This document shows positions 46,001-54,355 of a stretch of DNA of 64,000 nt, piece after piece. Made by a program: the position numbers and the translations under genes. Positions within the stretch are counted from its first letter, which is position 1; each line of letters opens with the position of its first letter. The DNA comes from Orrella sp037026685. GTDB lineage: Bacteria > Pseudomonadota > Gammaproteobacteria > Burkholderiales > Burkholderiaceae_B. The stretch spans positions 1 through 64,000 of the forward strand of contig NZ_JBANET010000006.1 in NCBI RefSeq assembly GCF_037026685.1. The letters are read 5' to 3'. A model generated the notes under the pieces. The model was not told where the DNA came from, made no database searches, and saw only the letters and a program-made list of their open reading frames with translations.

Positions 46001-46772
46001 CAACCGCGAGCGCGGCCGGCTATGGCATCTGGACACGCTTGCGCTGGCGCAGCCCTCGGGCCGGCTGCAGGCCTCGGGCGTGTGGCGCACCAGCGGCGCG
46101 CAGCGCGGGATGAGCGTGAACGCCCGGCTGGACGTGTCCAACCTGGGCGAACTGCTGAAATCGCTGGGCCACGACGACCTGGTCGGCGGCGGCAAGGGCC
46201 GCGTGCAGGCCGAGCTGGACTGGCGCGGCTTTCCGTGGCAGCGCGACTACGGCATGCTGCAGGGCAAGGGGGGAGTCAGCCTGGATGCCGGGCGTTTCGT
46301 CAGCGTCAACTCGCGCAGCGCGCGCCTGCTGGAGCTGCTGGCGCTGCAATCGGCGCAGCGGCTGGCCCGGCTGGATTTTGCGCCGGGCGCGGCGCTGTCG
46401 CGCGGCTTCAGTTTCGATACCCTGCGCGGCGCCCTGAGGGTGGGCGGCGGGCAGCTCAGCACCCCGGGCCTGAAGGTGGACGGACCGGCGGCCACCATCG
46501 TGCTCGACGGCTCGACCGACCTGCAGCGCGAGACCCTGGCCATGCATGCGGTGGTGGTGCCCAACCTGGATGCGGGCGGGGCGGCGATCGCCGCGGGCAT
46601 CGCCATCAATCCGGTGCTGGGCGTGGGCGCTTTCCTGACGCAGTGGCTGCTGCGCGAACCGCTGGCGCGCGCCATGACCGTGCAGTACGCCGTGTCGGGC
46701 ACCTGGGACGACCCCAAGGTGCGGGAAATCCAGAACGCGGCCAAGCCGCCGCCGGCCCAGCCGCAGCCCTGA
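43089..46772 (+). CDS. YhdP-like AsmA-superfamily envelope protein (DUF3971)
   Basis: A 1227-residue protein anchored by one N-terminal membrane helix (FWTALGLYLLGVAAVLVLR, about 10-28), the rest periplasmic beta-rich repeats. AsmA/TamB/YhdP proteins form hydrophobic grooves proposed to carry phospholipids between the membranes. YhdP of E. coli has 1266 residues. DUF3971 begins near 270 and the AsmA_2 C-terminal domain (PLARAMTVQYAVSGTWDDPK) is clear. The start is a GTG; no ATG fits before the membrane helix. It is divergent from glnE (100 bases) and converges with rho (8 bases). Confidence 0.87.
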   Translation: MPSSNKVLCRLFWTALGLYLLGVAAVLVLRYAVLPQADQWRVHIEQMAGRALDAQVRIDHVAARWSGLHPRFTLTGVRIVDDQGQALLRLPRVQAVLSWRSVLGLSPRFLSLALDEVELTLRRDARNRIWVANRSFALGEPGQDLSLDTPLTRWLARQGDLVVRDARLHWQDELRGAPGLTFEGVSLRLHNSLLRHQFVLRARPPAALAAGLEVQAETERGFLRQPARRGGQVYLRLDDAEPLAWRPWLDVPDDARGRMAMRGWGQIHDGRLAHVMLDLAARDLGGARAQPAWRAGVQTLRLGLQGAPGDLLAGRAPAWLASSPAQDGLQVTLQAGGIDVELPRFFEQPLPGIDALQASFSLRHAAGQPWSVHVSQALIRNGDLSATLQGSWRGQGRTAAGTADFGGQIERAAMNAIHRYLPLTVSEHARQWLARGLPQGQVTAGSYAVSGDLADFPYEHPGEVGQFRVQGRISGADVDYAPARPGRLPWPMLQGLSGSFAIDRDALSLQASGGIVRTSAEHSVALLQAQASIPHMSRGARLHVQGTTEGPAPAYLAMVPRSPLGGLLGGVLDRAQASGHWQVPLALDIPLTAVDDTQVRGSVAFNGGDFVLGPGVPPFRRIQGTLGFTEQGVSSEGLRGQFLGGPYTLSGTLAPGAPGLAFSGTLSSAGLQQLGAPGLLGRMSGRTAYRGSLLMGADRGIVLTAESDLRGMALDFPAPLDKAAAATLPLSVRYEAGQVRGPGGTQRLTAGLGQSLALRLERDAGAGGQSYFQRGALGIDSPAELPGSGLRIQARLPRLDLDAWRAVAEQASGAAPAGKCPPGAPAACGASTHRPAAQPRAGGLQAGALLPRLSSVDLRTETLLLGKASLEDLQLQARSSEPGRWQATLASRQAAGTLDWQAPGQAPGRLQARLSHLALGRERGREPDQAGPQEPVQIEDDAFADLPDVDLRADQLLLYGRPAGALVLQGSNRERGRLWHLDTLALAQPSGRLQASGVWRTSGAQRGMSVNARLDVSNLGELLKSLGHDDLVGGGKGRVQAELDWRGFPWQRDYGMLQGKGGVSLDAGRFVSVNSRSARLLELLALQSAQRLARLDFAPGAALSRGFSFDTLRGALRVGGGQLSTPGLKVDGPAATIVLDGSTDLQRETLAMHAVVVPNLDAGGAAIAAGIAINPVLGVGAFLTQWLLREPLARAMTVQYAVSGTWDDPKVREIQNAAKPPPAQPQP

Positions 46773-46780
46773 GGGCGGTC

Positions 46781-48040
46781 TTACTTCTTCTTCATCATGT
46801 CGAAGAACTCGTTGTTGTTCTTCGTCGAGCGCATCTTGTCCAGGATGAATTCCATGGCCTCGACCTCGTCCATGTCGTGGATGAACTTGCGCAGCACCCA
46901 CACCTTCTGCAAAAGGTCGGGCTTGATCAGCAGCTCTTCGCGGCGCGTGCCCGACTTGTTCAGGTTCATGGCCGGGTAGACGCGCTTTTCGGCCAGGCGG
47001 CGCTCCAGGTGCACTTCGGAGTTGCCGGTGCCCTTGAACTCTTCGTAGATCACTTCGTCCATGCGGCTGCCGGTCTCGATCAGCGCGGTGCCGATGATGG
47101 TCAGCGAGCCGCCTTCCTCGAGGTTGCGCGCCGCGCCGAAAAAGCGCTTGGGCCGCTGCAGGGCATTGGCGTCCACGCCCCCGGTCAGCACCTTGCCCGA
47201 GGCCGGCACCACCGTGTTGTAGGCGCGCGCCAGGCGGGTGATGGAGTCCAGCAGGATGACCACGTCCTTCTTCATCTCGACCAGGCGCTTGGCCTTCTCG
47301 ATGACCATCTCGGCCACCTGCACGTGGCGCGTGGCCGGCTCGTCGAAGGTCGAGGCCACCACTTCGCCGCGCACGGTGCGCTGCATTTCGGTGACTTCCT
47401 CGGGGCGCTCGTCCACCAGCAGCACGATCATCACGGCGTCGGGATAGTTGGTGGTGATCGCGTGCGCGATGTGCTGCATCATCACCGTCTTGCCGGACTT
47501 GGGACTGGCCACCACCAGGCCGCGCTGGCCCTTGCCGATGGGGGCGAAGATGTCCATGATGCGGCCGGTCAGGTTCTCCTCGCTCTTGATGTCGCGCTCG
47601 AGCCGCATCGGTTCGTTCGGATGCAGCGGCGTCAGGTTCTCGAACATGATCCGGTGCTTGATGGACTCGGGCGGCACGCCGTTGACCTTGTCCACCTTGA
47701 CCAGGGCGAAGTAGCGCTCGCCGTCCTTGGGCGTGCGGACCTCGCCTTCGATCGAATCGCCGGTATGCAGGTTGAAGCGGCGGATCTGCGAAGGCGAGAT
47801 GTAGATATCGTCGGTGCTGGCCAGGTAGGAGGTCTCTGGCGAGCGCAGGAACCCGAAGCCGTCGGGCAGGACCTCGAGCACGCCGTCGCCGAAGATCTGC
47901 TCGCCCTGCTTGGCGCGCCGCTTCATGATGGCGAACATCAGCTCCTGCTTGCGCAGGCGGTTGGCGTTTTCGATTTCCAGGCCTGCGGCCATTTCCAGCA
48001 GCTGCGATACGTGCAGCGCCTTCAGTTCATTGAGGTGCAT
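46781..48040 (-). CDS. rho: Transcription termination factor Rho
   Basis: A 419-residue hexameric RNA helicase. It starts with the conserved MHLNELKALHVSQLLEMA, then the cold-shock-like RNA-binding domain (DGFGFLRSPETSYLAS), Walker A ASPKSGKT, Walker B VVILLDSITRLARAYN, the Q- and R-loops and the typical end DKMRSTKNNNEFFDMMKKK. It lacks long insertions. It follows trxA by 81 bases on the same strand, the trxA-rho order conserved in many proteobacteria. Confidence 0.97.
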   Translation of the reverse strand: MHLNELKALHVSQLLEMAAGLEIENANRLRKQELMFAIMKRRAKQGEQIFGDGVLEVLPDGFGFLRSPETSYLASTDDIYISPSQIRRFNLHTGDSIEGEVRTPKDGERYFALVKVDKVNGVPPESIKHRIMFENLTPLHPNEPMRLERDIKSEENLTGRIMDIFAPIGKGQRGLVVASPKSGKTVMMQHIAHAITTNYPDAVMIVLLVDERPEEVTEMQRTVRGEVVASTFDEPATRHVQVAEMVIEKAKRLVEMKKDVVILLDSITRLARAYNTVVPASGKVLTGGVDANALQRPKRFFGAARNLEEGGSLTIIGTALIETGSRMDEVIYEEFKGTGNSEVHLERRLAEKRVYPAMNLNKSGTRREELLIKPDLLQKVWVLRKFIHDMDEVEAMEFILDKMRSTKNNNEFFDMMKKK

Positions 48041-48121
48041 TGCTTGAGGGGGAAAGGAGAGGGGAGTGCCGGCGGGCCCCGGACGGGCCCGCGCGAAGAA
48101 ACGTTGAAAAACAGCTGAATA

Positions 48122-48448
48122 TTACAACGAACTGTCCAGGAAAGCAGTCAGTTGGGACTTGGACAGCGCGCCGACCTTGGTGGCGGCCACCTGGCCGTCC
48201 TTGAACAGCATCAGCGTGGGGATGCCGCGTATGCCGAACTTGGCCGCGGTTTCCTGGTTTTCGTCGACGTTGAGCTTGGCCACGGTGACGCGGCCCGCGT
48301 ATTCGCCGGCCACCTCTTCGAGGATGGGGGCGATCATCTTGCAGGGGCCGCACCAGGCCGCCCAGTAGTCCACCAGCACGGGCTGGCCCGATTGAATGAC
48401 GTCGGCCTCGAAGCTGGCGTCGCTGACATTCTTGATGTTTTCGCTCAT
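48122..48448 (-). CDS. trxA: Thioredoxin 1
   Basis: A 108-residue cytosolic thioredoxin. The active site WCGPCK has Cys33 and Cys36; VDYWAAWCGPCK and the cis-proline IRGIPTLMLFKDG are intact. It reduces ribonucleotide reductase, methionine sulfoxide reductase and others. It is divergent from parE, with 223 bases between. Confidence 0.97.
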   Translation of the reverse strand: MSENIKNVSDASFEADVIQSGQPVLVDYWAAWCGPCKMIAPILEEVAGEYAGRVTVAKLNVDENQETAAKFGIRGIPTLMLFKDGQVAATKVGALSKSQLTAFLDSSL

Positions 48449-48647
48449 AGTGATCTCGCAGAATCTGACAGGACCTGGGCCAGGGCGAGGGCCGCTGCTT
48501 GCCGCAGGTTTACCAAGAAGAACAGCATACCACCGCCGCCGCCGGTGTCCATCCAGGGCCGCTTACAGAGGGAAACAAGTTGCGCATTTTCTGCGCCGGC
48601 CAGCCCGGGCCGCACCACGTCACGCGCTATCCGTAGAATGTAGGTTT

Positions 48648-48670
48648 TTTTCCACAGCACTTGGGGATAA
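48648..48670. other. Pair of DnaA-box-like 9-mers at the parE start
   Basis: TTTTCCACA (48648-48656) and, on the other strand, TTATCCCCA (48662-48670) each differ from the DnaA box TTATCCACA by one base and face each other, immediately before the TTG start. Two near-matches at this spacing could be chance. Confidence 0.3.
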
Positions 48671-48671
48671 C

Positions 48672-50633
48672 TTGGCCACTTCGCGATACACCGAATCCTC
48701 CATCCGGGTGCTCAAGGGCCTGGAGCCCGTGCGCCAGCGTCCGGGGATGTACACCCGCACCGAAAATCCCCTGCACATCCTGCAGGAAGTCATCGACAAC
48801 GCCGCCGACGAGGCCCTGGGCGGCAACGGCCGGCAGATCCTGGTCACCCAGCACGGCGACGGCAGCGTCTCGGTCGAGGACGACGGCCGGGGCATTCCGG
48901 TCGGCATGCATCCCGAAGAGAACGCGCCGGTCGTCGAGCTGGTCTTCACGCGCCTGCACGCCGGCGGCAAGTTCGACAAGCAGGGCGGCGGCGCCTATGC
49001 CTTCTCGGGCGGGCTGCACGGGGTGGGCGTGTCGGTGACCAACGCGCTGGCCAGCCGCCTGGAAGTGGTGGTCTGGCGCGACGGCGGCACGCACCGCATC
49101 GTGTTCGCCGGCGGCGACGTGGCCGAACCGCTGGCCCCCTATCCCGAGGGCGGGCGCAAGAAATCGGGCACGCGCGTGCGGGTCTGGCCCGACGCCCGGT
49201 ATTTCGACAGCCCCGCCATTCCACAGGCCGAGCTGGCCCACCTGCTGCGCAGCAAGGCCGTGCTGCTGCCCGGCGTGAAGGTGGTGCTGCGCAACGAGAA
49301 AAGCGGCGAGTCGCGCACCTGGCTCTACGAGCAGGGCCTGCGCGGCTACCTGACCGAGGCGCTGGCCGGCGCCGAGCTGATGATCCCGCTGTTCGAGGGC
49401 GAGCAGTACGCCGGCCCCGACCACGAGACCTTCGCCGAAGGCGAGGGCGCCCAGTGGGTGGTGGCCTGGTCCGACGAAGGCAACGTGGTGCGCGAGTCCT
49501 ACGTCAACCTGATCCCCACCCCGGCCGGGGGCACGCACGAGGCGGGGCTGCGCGACGGCCTGTTCGGCGCCGTCAAGGCCTTTGCCGAGCTGCACGGCCT
49601 GCTGCCCAAGGGAGTGAAGCTGCTGCCCGAGGACGTCTTTGCCCGCGCCAGTTTCGTGCTCTCGGCCAAGGTGCTCGATCCGCAATTCCAGGGGCAGATC
49701 AAGGAGAAGCTCAACAGCCGCGATGCCGTGCGCCTGGTCAGCGGCTTTGCCCGCACCGCGCTGGACTTGTGGCTGAACCAGCACGTGGACTACGGCCGCA
49801 AGCTGGCCGAGCTGGCCATCCGCCAGGCCCAGGCGCGCGCCCGTTCGGCGCAGAAGGTGGAAAAACGCAAGAGCTCCGGCGTGGCGGTGCTGCCGGGCAA
49901 GCTGACCGACTGCGAATCGAGCGATGCCTCGCGCACCGAGATCTTCCTGGTCGAAGGCGACTCGGCCGGCGGCTCGGCCAAGATGGGCCGCGACAAGGAG
50001 TTCCAGGCCATCCTGCCCTTGCGCGGCAAGGTGCTCAATGCCTGGGAGGTCGATCGCGACCGCCTGTTCGCCAACAACGAGATCCACGACATCGCCGTGG
50101 CCATCGGCGTGGACCCGCACGGCCCCGAGGACAGCGTGGACCTCTCGGGCCTGCGCTACGGGCGCGTGTGCATCCTGTCTGACGCCGACGTGGACGGCTC
50201 GCATATCCAGGTGCTGCTGCTGACCCTGTTCTACAAGCACTTTCCGCGGCTGGTCGAGCAAGGCCACGTCTACGTGGCGCGCCCGCCGCTGTACCGGGTG
50301 GACGTGCCGGCCCAGGGCAAGAAGCCGCCGCGCAAGCTCTATTGCCTGGACGACGGGGAGCTGGAGGCCGTCGAGGACAAGCTGCGCAAGGAAGGCGTGC
50401 GCGAAGGCGCCTGGAGCATCAGCCGCTTCAAGGGCCTGGGCGAGATGAGCCCCACGCAGCTGTGGGAAACCACCATGAACCCGGACACCCGGCGCCTGCT
50501 GCCGGTAGGCTATGGCGAGATGGACAGGCAGGACACCACCCGCATGTTCGAGATGCTGATGGGCAAGGGCGAATCGGCCCAGCGCCGCGCCTGGCTCGAG
50601 GAAAAGGGCAACCTCGCCGAACTGGATATATAG
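48672..50633 (+). CDS. parE: DNA topoisomerase IV subunit B
   Basis: A 653-residue ATPase subunit that with ParC decatenates daughter chromosomes. GHKL ATPase motifs are visible (EVIDNAADEALGG, DDGRGIPVGMHP, GLHGVGVSVTNALAS), then the transducer and the Toprim domain with EGDSAGGSA and DADVDGSHI. The start is the TTG at 48672, giving LATSRYTESSIRVLKGLEPVRQRPG; there is no ATG or GTG in frame within 90 codons upstream except one inside trxA. A GGGGAT stretch could act as the ribosome site. parC follows 42 bases later. Confidence 0.94.
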   Translation: MATSRYTESSIRVLKGLEPVRQRPGMYTRTENPLHILQEVIDNAADEALGGNGRQILVTQHGDGSVSVEDDGRGIPVGMHPEENAPVVELVFTRLHAGGKFDKQGGGAYAFSGGLHGVGVSVTNALASRLEVVVWRDGGTHRIVFAGGDVAEPLAPYPEGGRKKSGTRVRVWPDARYFDSPAIPQAELAHLLRSKAVLLPGVKVVLRNEKSGESRTWLYEQGLRGYLTEALAGAELMIPLFEGEQYAGPDHETFAEGEGAQWVVAWSDEGNVVRESYVNLIPTPAGGTHEAGLRDGLFGAVKAFAELHGLLPKGVKLLPEDVFARASFVLSAKVLDPQFQGQIKEKLNSRDAVRLVSGFARTALDLWLNQHVDYGRKLAELAIRQAQARARSAQKVEKRKSSGVAVLPGKLTDCESSDASRTEIFLVEGDSAGGSAKMGRDKEFQAILPLRGKVLNAWEVDRDRLFANNEIHDIAVAIGVDPHGPEDSVDLSGLRYGRVCILSDADVDGSHIQVLLLTLFYKHFPRLVEQGHVYVARPPLYRVDVPAQGKKPPRKLYCLDDGELEAVEDKLRKEGVREGAWSISRFKGLGEMSPTQLWETTMNPDTRRLLPVGYGEMDRQDTTRMFEMLMGKGESAQRRAWLEEKGNLAELDI

Positions 50634-50675
50634 GCCGGCCGGCAAGGCGGCGGCAAAGCAACATGGAAAAAGTAG

Positions 50676-52991
50676 ATGAGTAACGATAACCAAGCAGGAC
50701 TTTTCGACGCCGAAGGCCAGGAAGCCGCGATCACCCTGGCCCGCTACGCCGAGCAGGCCTACCTGGACTACGCCGTCTCGGTGGTGCGCGGACGCGCGCT
50801 GCCGGACGTGGGCGATGGGCAGAAGCCGGTGCAGCGCCGCATCCTCTACGCCATGCAGTCCATGGGCCTGTCGGCCGGCAGCAAGCCGGTCAAGTCGGCC
50901 CGCGTGGTCGGCGACGTGCTGGGCAAATACCATCCGCACGGCGACCAGGCCGCCTATGACGCGCTGGTGCGCATGGCGCAGGATTTCACGCTGCGCTATC
51001 CCCTGATCGACGGGCATGGCAATTTCGGCTCGCGCGATGGCGACAACGCGGCGGCCATGCGCTATACCGAAGCGCGGCTGACGCCCTTCGCGCGCCTGCT
51101 GCTGGACGAGCTGGACGAGGGCACGGTCGATTTCGGGCCCAACTACGACGGCAGCCAGCAGGAGCCGGCCATGCTGCCGGCGCGCCTGCCCGTCATGCTG
51201 CTCAACGGCGCCTCGGGCATCGCCGTGGGCATGGCCACCGAGATCCCTTCGCACAATCTGCGCGAGCTCGCCCAGGCCTGCGTGGCGCTGCTGCGCAATC
51301 CCAAGCTGTCCGACGACGAACTGGCCCAGCGGATCCCGGGGCCGGACTTTGCCGGCGGCGGCCAGATCATCACGCCGGCGGCCGACATCGCCCAGCTCTA
51401 CCGGGGCGGGCGCGGCTCGCTCAAGGCGCGGGCGCGCTGGCGCTTCGAGGAGCTGGCGCGCGGGCAATGGCAGCTGGTGGTCTACGAACTGCCGCCCGGC
51501 ACCTCGGGCCAGAAGGTGCTCGAAGAGATCGAAGAAATCACCAATCCCAAGGTCAAGGCCGGCAAGAAGGCGCTCACGCCCGAGCAGCAGCAGGCCAAGG
51601 CCGTCATGCTGGGGCTGCTCGATGCCGTGCGCGACGAGTCGGGCAAGGACGACGCGGTGCGGCTGGTGTTCGAGCCCAAGACCTCGCGCGTGGATCGCGA
51701 CGAGTTCGTCACCGCGCTGCTGGCGCAGACCAGCATGGAAAACAGCGTGCCGGTCAACCTGGTGTGCATCGGCACCGATGGCCGGCCCAGGCAGAAGGGC
51801 CTGCGCGAGATCCTGACCGAATGGCTGGCGTTTCGCACCGAAACCCTGGTGCGCCGCACCCGCCACCGCCTGGGCAAGGTCGCTGACCGCATCCATGTGC
51901 TGGAAGGGCGCATGGTGGTCTACCTGAACGTGGACGAGGTGATCCAGACCATCCGCGAATCGGACGAGCCGCGCGCGGCGCTGATGCAGCGCTTCTCGCT
52001 GACCGAGCGGCAGGCCGAGGACATCCTGGAGATGCGGCTGCGCCAGCTGGCCCGGCTCGAAGGCTTCAAGATCGAGCAGGAGCTGGCCGACAAGCGCCAG
52101 GAGCAGCAGCACCTGCAGGGCCTGCTGGACGATCCGGCGGCGCTCAAGCGGCTGATGATCAAGGAAATCGAAGCCGACGCCAAGCAATACGGCGATGAGC
52201 GCCGCACCCTGATCGAGCCGGCCGAGCGGGCCGTGATGGAGACCAAGGTGGTGGACGAGCCGGTCACGGTCATCGTCTCGCAAAAGGGCTGGCTGCGGGC
52301 GCGCCAGGGCCACGGCCACGATGCCAGCCAGTTCAATTTCAAGTCGGGCGACGCGCTGTACGGCGCCTTCGAATGCCGCACCACCGACACGCTGATCGCC
52401 ATTGCCGATAACGGGCGGGTGTACTCGATCGCGGTCGCCGGGCTGCCGTCGGCGCGCGGCGACGGCGCTCCGGTCACCAGCATGATCGAGCTGGAAAGCG
52501 GCTCGCGCATCCTGCACATGATCGCGGCCGCGCCCGATAGCCGCTGGCTGCTGGCCACCCGCCGCGGCTATGGCTTTGCCACCCGGCTGGCCGACATGAG
52601 CACGCGCCAGCGCGGCGGCAAGCAATTCATCACCCTGGACGCGAATGACGCATTGCTGCGGCCCGTGCCCTGGTTCGAAGGGGCCGGGCAGCTGGCCCTG
52701 TTGACAGCCAAGGGCAAGTTCCTGGTCTTTGGCCTGGACGAGGTCAAGCAGCTGACCGGCGGCGGACGCGGCACCATACTCATGGGCGTGGACGCGGCGG
52801 ACAGCCTGGCCCAGGTGGTGCCCGTCGGCCCGCAGGGGCTGCGGGTGCGCGGCGTATATCGCAACCGCGAAACCGAAGAAGTGCTGGCCGGGGCGGCGCT
52901 GTCCGCCTACGAGGGCAAGCGGGCGCGCAAGGGCCGCCAGCTCGAGGCCAAGCCCAAGCAGCCCGTGCTCTCGCCCGTGCTGCCGGCCTAG
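50676..52991 (+). CDS. parC: DNA topoisomerase IV subunit A
   Basis: A 771-residue DNA-cleaving subunit. The catalytic tyrosine is Tyr130 in AAAMRYTEARLTP. The quinolone-determining region reads GKYHPHGDQAAYDALVRM: the serine that anchors the drug-metal bridge in most species is Gln91 and the acidic partner is Asp95. The winged-helix, tower and coiled-coil regions follow; the C-terminal beta-pinwheel (from about 510) is complete enough to support the ParC rather than GyrA assignment, as does linkage to parE. The GyrA box (QRRGGKG type) is reduced. Confidence 0.94.
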   Translation: MSNDNQAGLFDAEGQEAAITLARYAEQAYLDYAVSVVRGRALPDVGDGQKPVQRRILYAMQSMGLSAGSKPVKSARVVGDVLGKYHPHGDQAAYDALVRMAQDFTLRYPLIDGHGNFGSRDGDNAAAMRYTEARLTPFARLLLDELDEGTVDFGPNYDGSQQEPAMLPARLPVMLLNGASGIAVGMATEIPSHNLRELAQACVALLRNPKLSDDELAQRIPGPDFAGGGQIITPAADIAQLYRGGRGSLKARARWRFEELARGQWQLVVYELPPGTSGQKVLEEIEEITNPKVKAGKKALTPEQQQAKAVMLGLLDAVRDESGKDDAVRLVFEPKTSRVDRDEFVTALLAQTSMENSVPVNLVCIGTDGRPRQKGLREILTEWLAFRTETLVRRTRHRLGKVADRIHVLEGRMVVYLNVDEVIQTIRESDEPRAALMQRFSLTERQAEDILEMRLRQLARLEGFKIEQELADKRQEQQHLQGLLDDPAALKRLMIKEIEADAKQYGDERRTLIEPAERAVMETKVVDEPVTVIVSQKGWLRARQGHGHDASQFNFKSGDALYGAFECRTTDTLIAIADNGRVYSIAVAGLPSARGDGAPVTSMIELESGSRILHMIAAAPDSRWLLATRRGYGFATRLADMSTRQRGGKQFITLDANDALLRPVPWFEGAGQLALLTAKGKFLVFGLDEVKQLTGGGRGTILMGVDAADSLAQVVPVGPQGLRVRGVYRNRETEEVLAGAALSAYEGKRARKGRQLEAKPKQPVLSPVLPA

Positions 52992-53026
52992 CGCGGGCCG
53001 CCGGCTCGGCCCAGCCGAAGGCCTTG

Positions 53027-54073
53027 TCAGCCTCCGGCCGGCCCGGTCGGCCCGGCAGGCGCGGCTGCGCCTTGCCCGGGCCGCGGCAGCCAGCCCTGCT
53101 CGCGATAGTATTTTTCCGCGCCCGGATGCAGGGGCGCGGGCAGCGCCTGGCCTGCCATCTGCTCGGGCCGCAGGGCGGCCAGCGCCGGATGCGCGCGCCT
53201 GATGGCGTCCAGGTTCTCGAAGATCGCCTTGACCACCAGGTAGACCAGCTCGTCGGGCACGTCGCTGGCGCTCATCAAGGTCGCGGTCGTCCCGAAAGAG
53301 CGGGTGTCCCGGGGGTTGCCCGCATACAGGCCGCCCGGGATTTGCGCGCGCGCATAGTACGGGTGGCGCGCCAGCAGGCGCTCCACGGCCGGGCCGTCGA
53401 TATCGAGCAGCCGGGCGCCGCATTGCGCGATGGCGTCGGCCACGCTGCGCGAAGGGTGGCCGACGGCGTAGAACAGGCCGTCGATGCGGCCTTCGCACAG
53501 GGCCGCGCCGTGTTCGTCGGGCCGCAGCGCCGTGGTCTGCGAAAAGGTGCGCAGCGTCCAGTCCTTGGCCTGCAGCAGGGCCTGCAGCGTGGCGCGCGAG
53601 CCCGAACCCGGGTTGCCCGCGTTCACACGCTTGCCGCGCAGGTCGTCCAGCGCATTGATGCCCGCATCGGCACGGGCCACCAGCGTCAAGGGTTCCGCAT
53701 GCAGGGACAGCACCGTGCGCAGCTTGCGCAAAGGGGCATCCTGGTAAGGGGCGCTGCCCCGGTAGGCGTGGTGGCCCACGTCCGACTGCACCATGCCCAG
53801 GTCCAGGTCCCCGGCGCCCAAGGCGCGCGCGTTGTATACCGAGCCGCCGCTGGCTTGGGCCGTGCAGCGCACCCCGTGCTGCACGCGTTCGCGGTTGACC
53901 TGGCGGCAGATCGCCTCGCCGGCCGCGTAGTAGACCCCGGCGGCGTCGCCCGTGCCGATGCTCAGGAAATGCGCCCAGGCGCCGGCCGGCCAGGCCAGGC
54001 ACAGGCCCAGCGCCCAGCCGGCCAGCATCCGGCCCGGAACGGAACGGGGAAGAGGACGGCGCGGGCAAGGCAT
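53027..54073 (-). CDS. TAXI-family TRAP-type solute-binding protein
   Basis: A 348-residue periplasmic binding protein. A twin-stretch signal (PRRPLPRSVPGRMLAGWALGL to GAWA) is followed by FLSIGTGDAAGVYYAAGEAI, the TAXI hallmark near residues 36-55. The start at 54073 has a GGAGG site seven bases before it; a frame open to 54310 crosses the ectR promoter and is rejected. No DctQ/DctM or fused membrane subunit is nearby. It is divergent from the ectoine operon, so a compatible-solute-related ligand is conceivable but unproven. Confidence 0.87.
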   Translation of the reverse strand: MPCPRRPLPRSVPGRMLAGWALGLCLAWPAGAWAHFLSIGTGDAAGVYYAAGEAICRQVNRERVQHGVRCTAQASGGSVYNARALGAGDLDLGMVQSDVGHHAYRGSAPYQDAPLRKLRTVLSLHAEPLTLVARADAGINALDDLRGKRVNAGNPGSGSRATLQALLQAKDWTLRTFSQTTALRPDEHGAALCEGRIDGLFYAVGHPSRSVADAIAQCGARLLDIDGPAVERLLARHPYYARAQIPGGLYAGNPRDTRSFGTTATLMSASDVPDELVYLVVKAIFENLDAIRRAHPALAALRPEQMAGQALPAPLHPGAEKYYREQGWLPRPGQGAAAPAGPTGPAGG

Positions 54074-54276
54074 GGACGGAGCCTCCTTCGGGTGGGCGGG
54101 TGGCCTGGGCCGCATTAGCTTAGCGCGACCGGCAGGACGGTGCCGGGCATCGTGGCCGCGGGAGACGGCGCCGCAGAAAGATTCCCACAAAAAAACAATT
54201 GCTTTCCTTCCGAGGGAAATCGGCGATTTTGCCGCCAAATAACGGCAGGATAGGCGCTTTATGCCCGGGTACAAGG

Positions 54277-54305
54277 TTGACATCCCGCTATGCCGCCCGT
54301 ACCAT
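54277..54305 (+). promoter_or_regulatory. Sigma-70 type promoter of the ectoine operon
   Basis: A perfect -35 TTGACA (54277-54282), a 17-base spacer and the -10 TACCAT (54300-54305). It is about 50 bases upstream of ectR and reads toward it, predicting a start near 54312. Confidence 0.75.
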
Positions 54306-54317
54306 GGCACTCAAATC

Positions 54318-54331
54318 ATTCGTGCACGAAT
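54318..54331. promoter_or_regulatory. Putative EctR operator
   Basis: ATTCGTGCACGAAT, a perfect 14-base palindrome just downstream of the -10 box and the predicted transcription start. This is where a MarR-family repressor would block RNA polymerase. Confidence 0.65.
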
Positions 54332-54355
54332 CAATTGCATTGAATTCGTTTTGTT

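Noticed and set aside
48396..48671. An ATG start for parE at 48396
   Set aside because: It lies inside trxA on the opposite strand and adds 92 residues without similarity to ParE.
48627..54068. A 1813-codon open frame on the minus strand across parE, parC and the TAXI gene
   Set aside because: It is antisense to well-supported genes, low in complexity (His/Arg/Gln/Gly-rich) and typical of GC-rich shadow frames.
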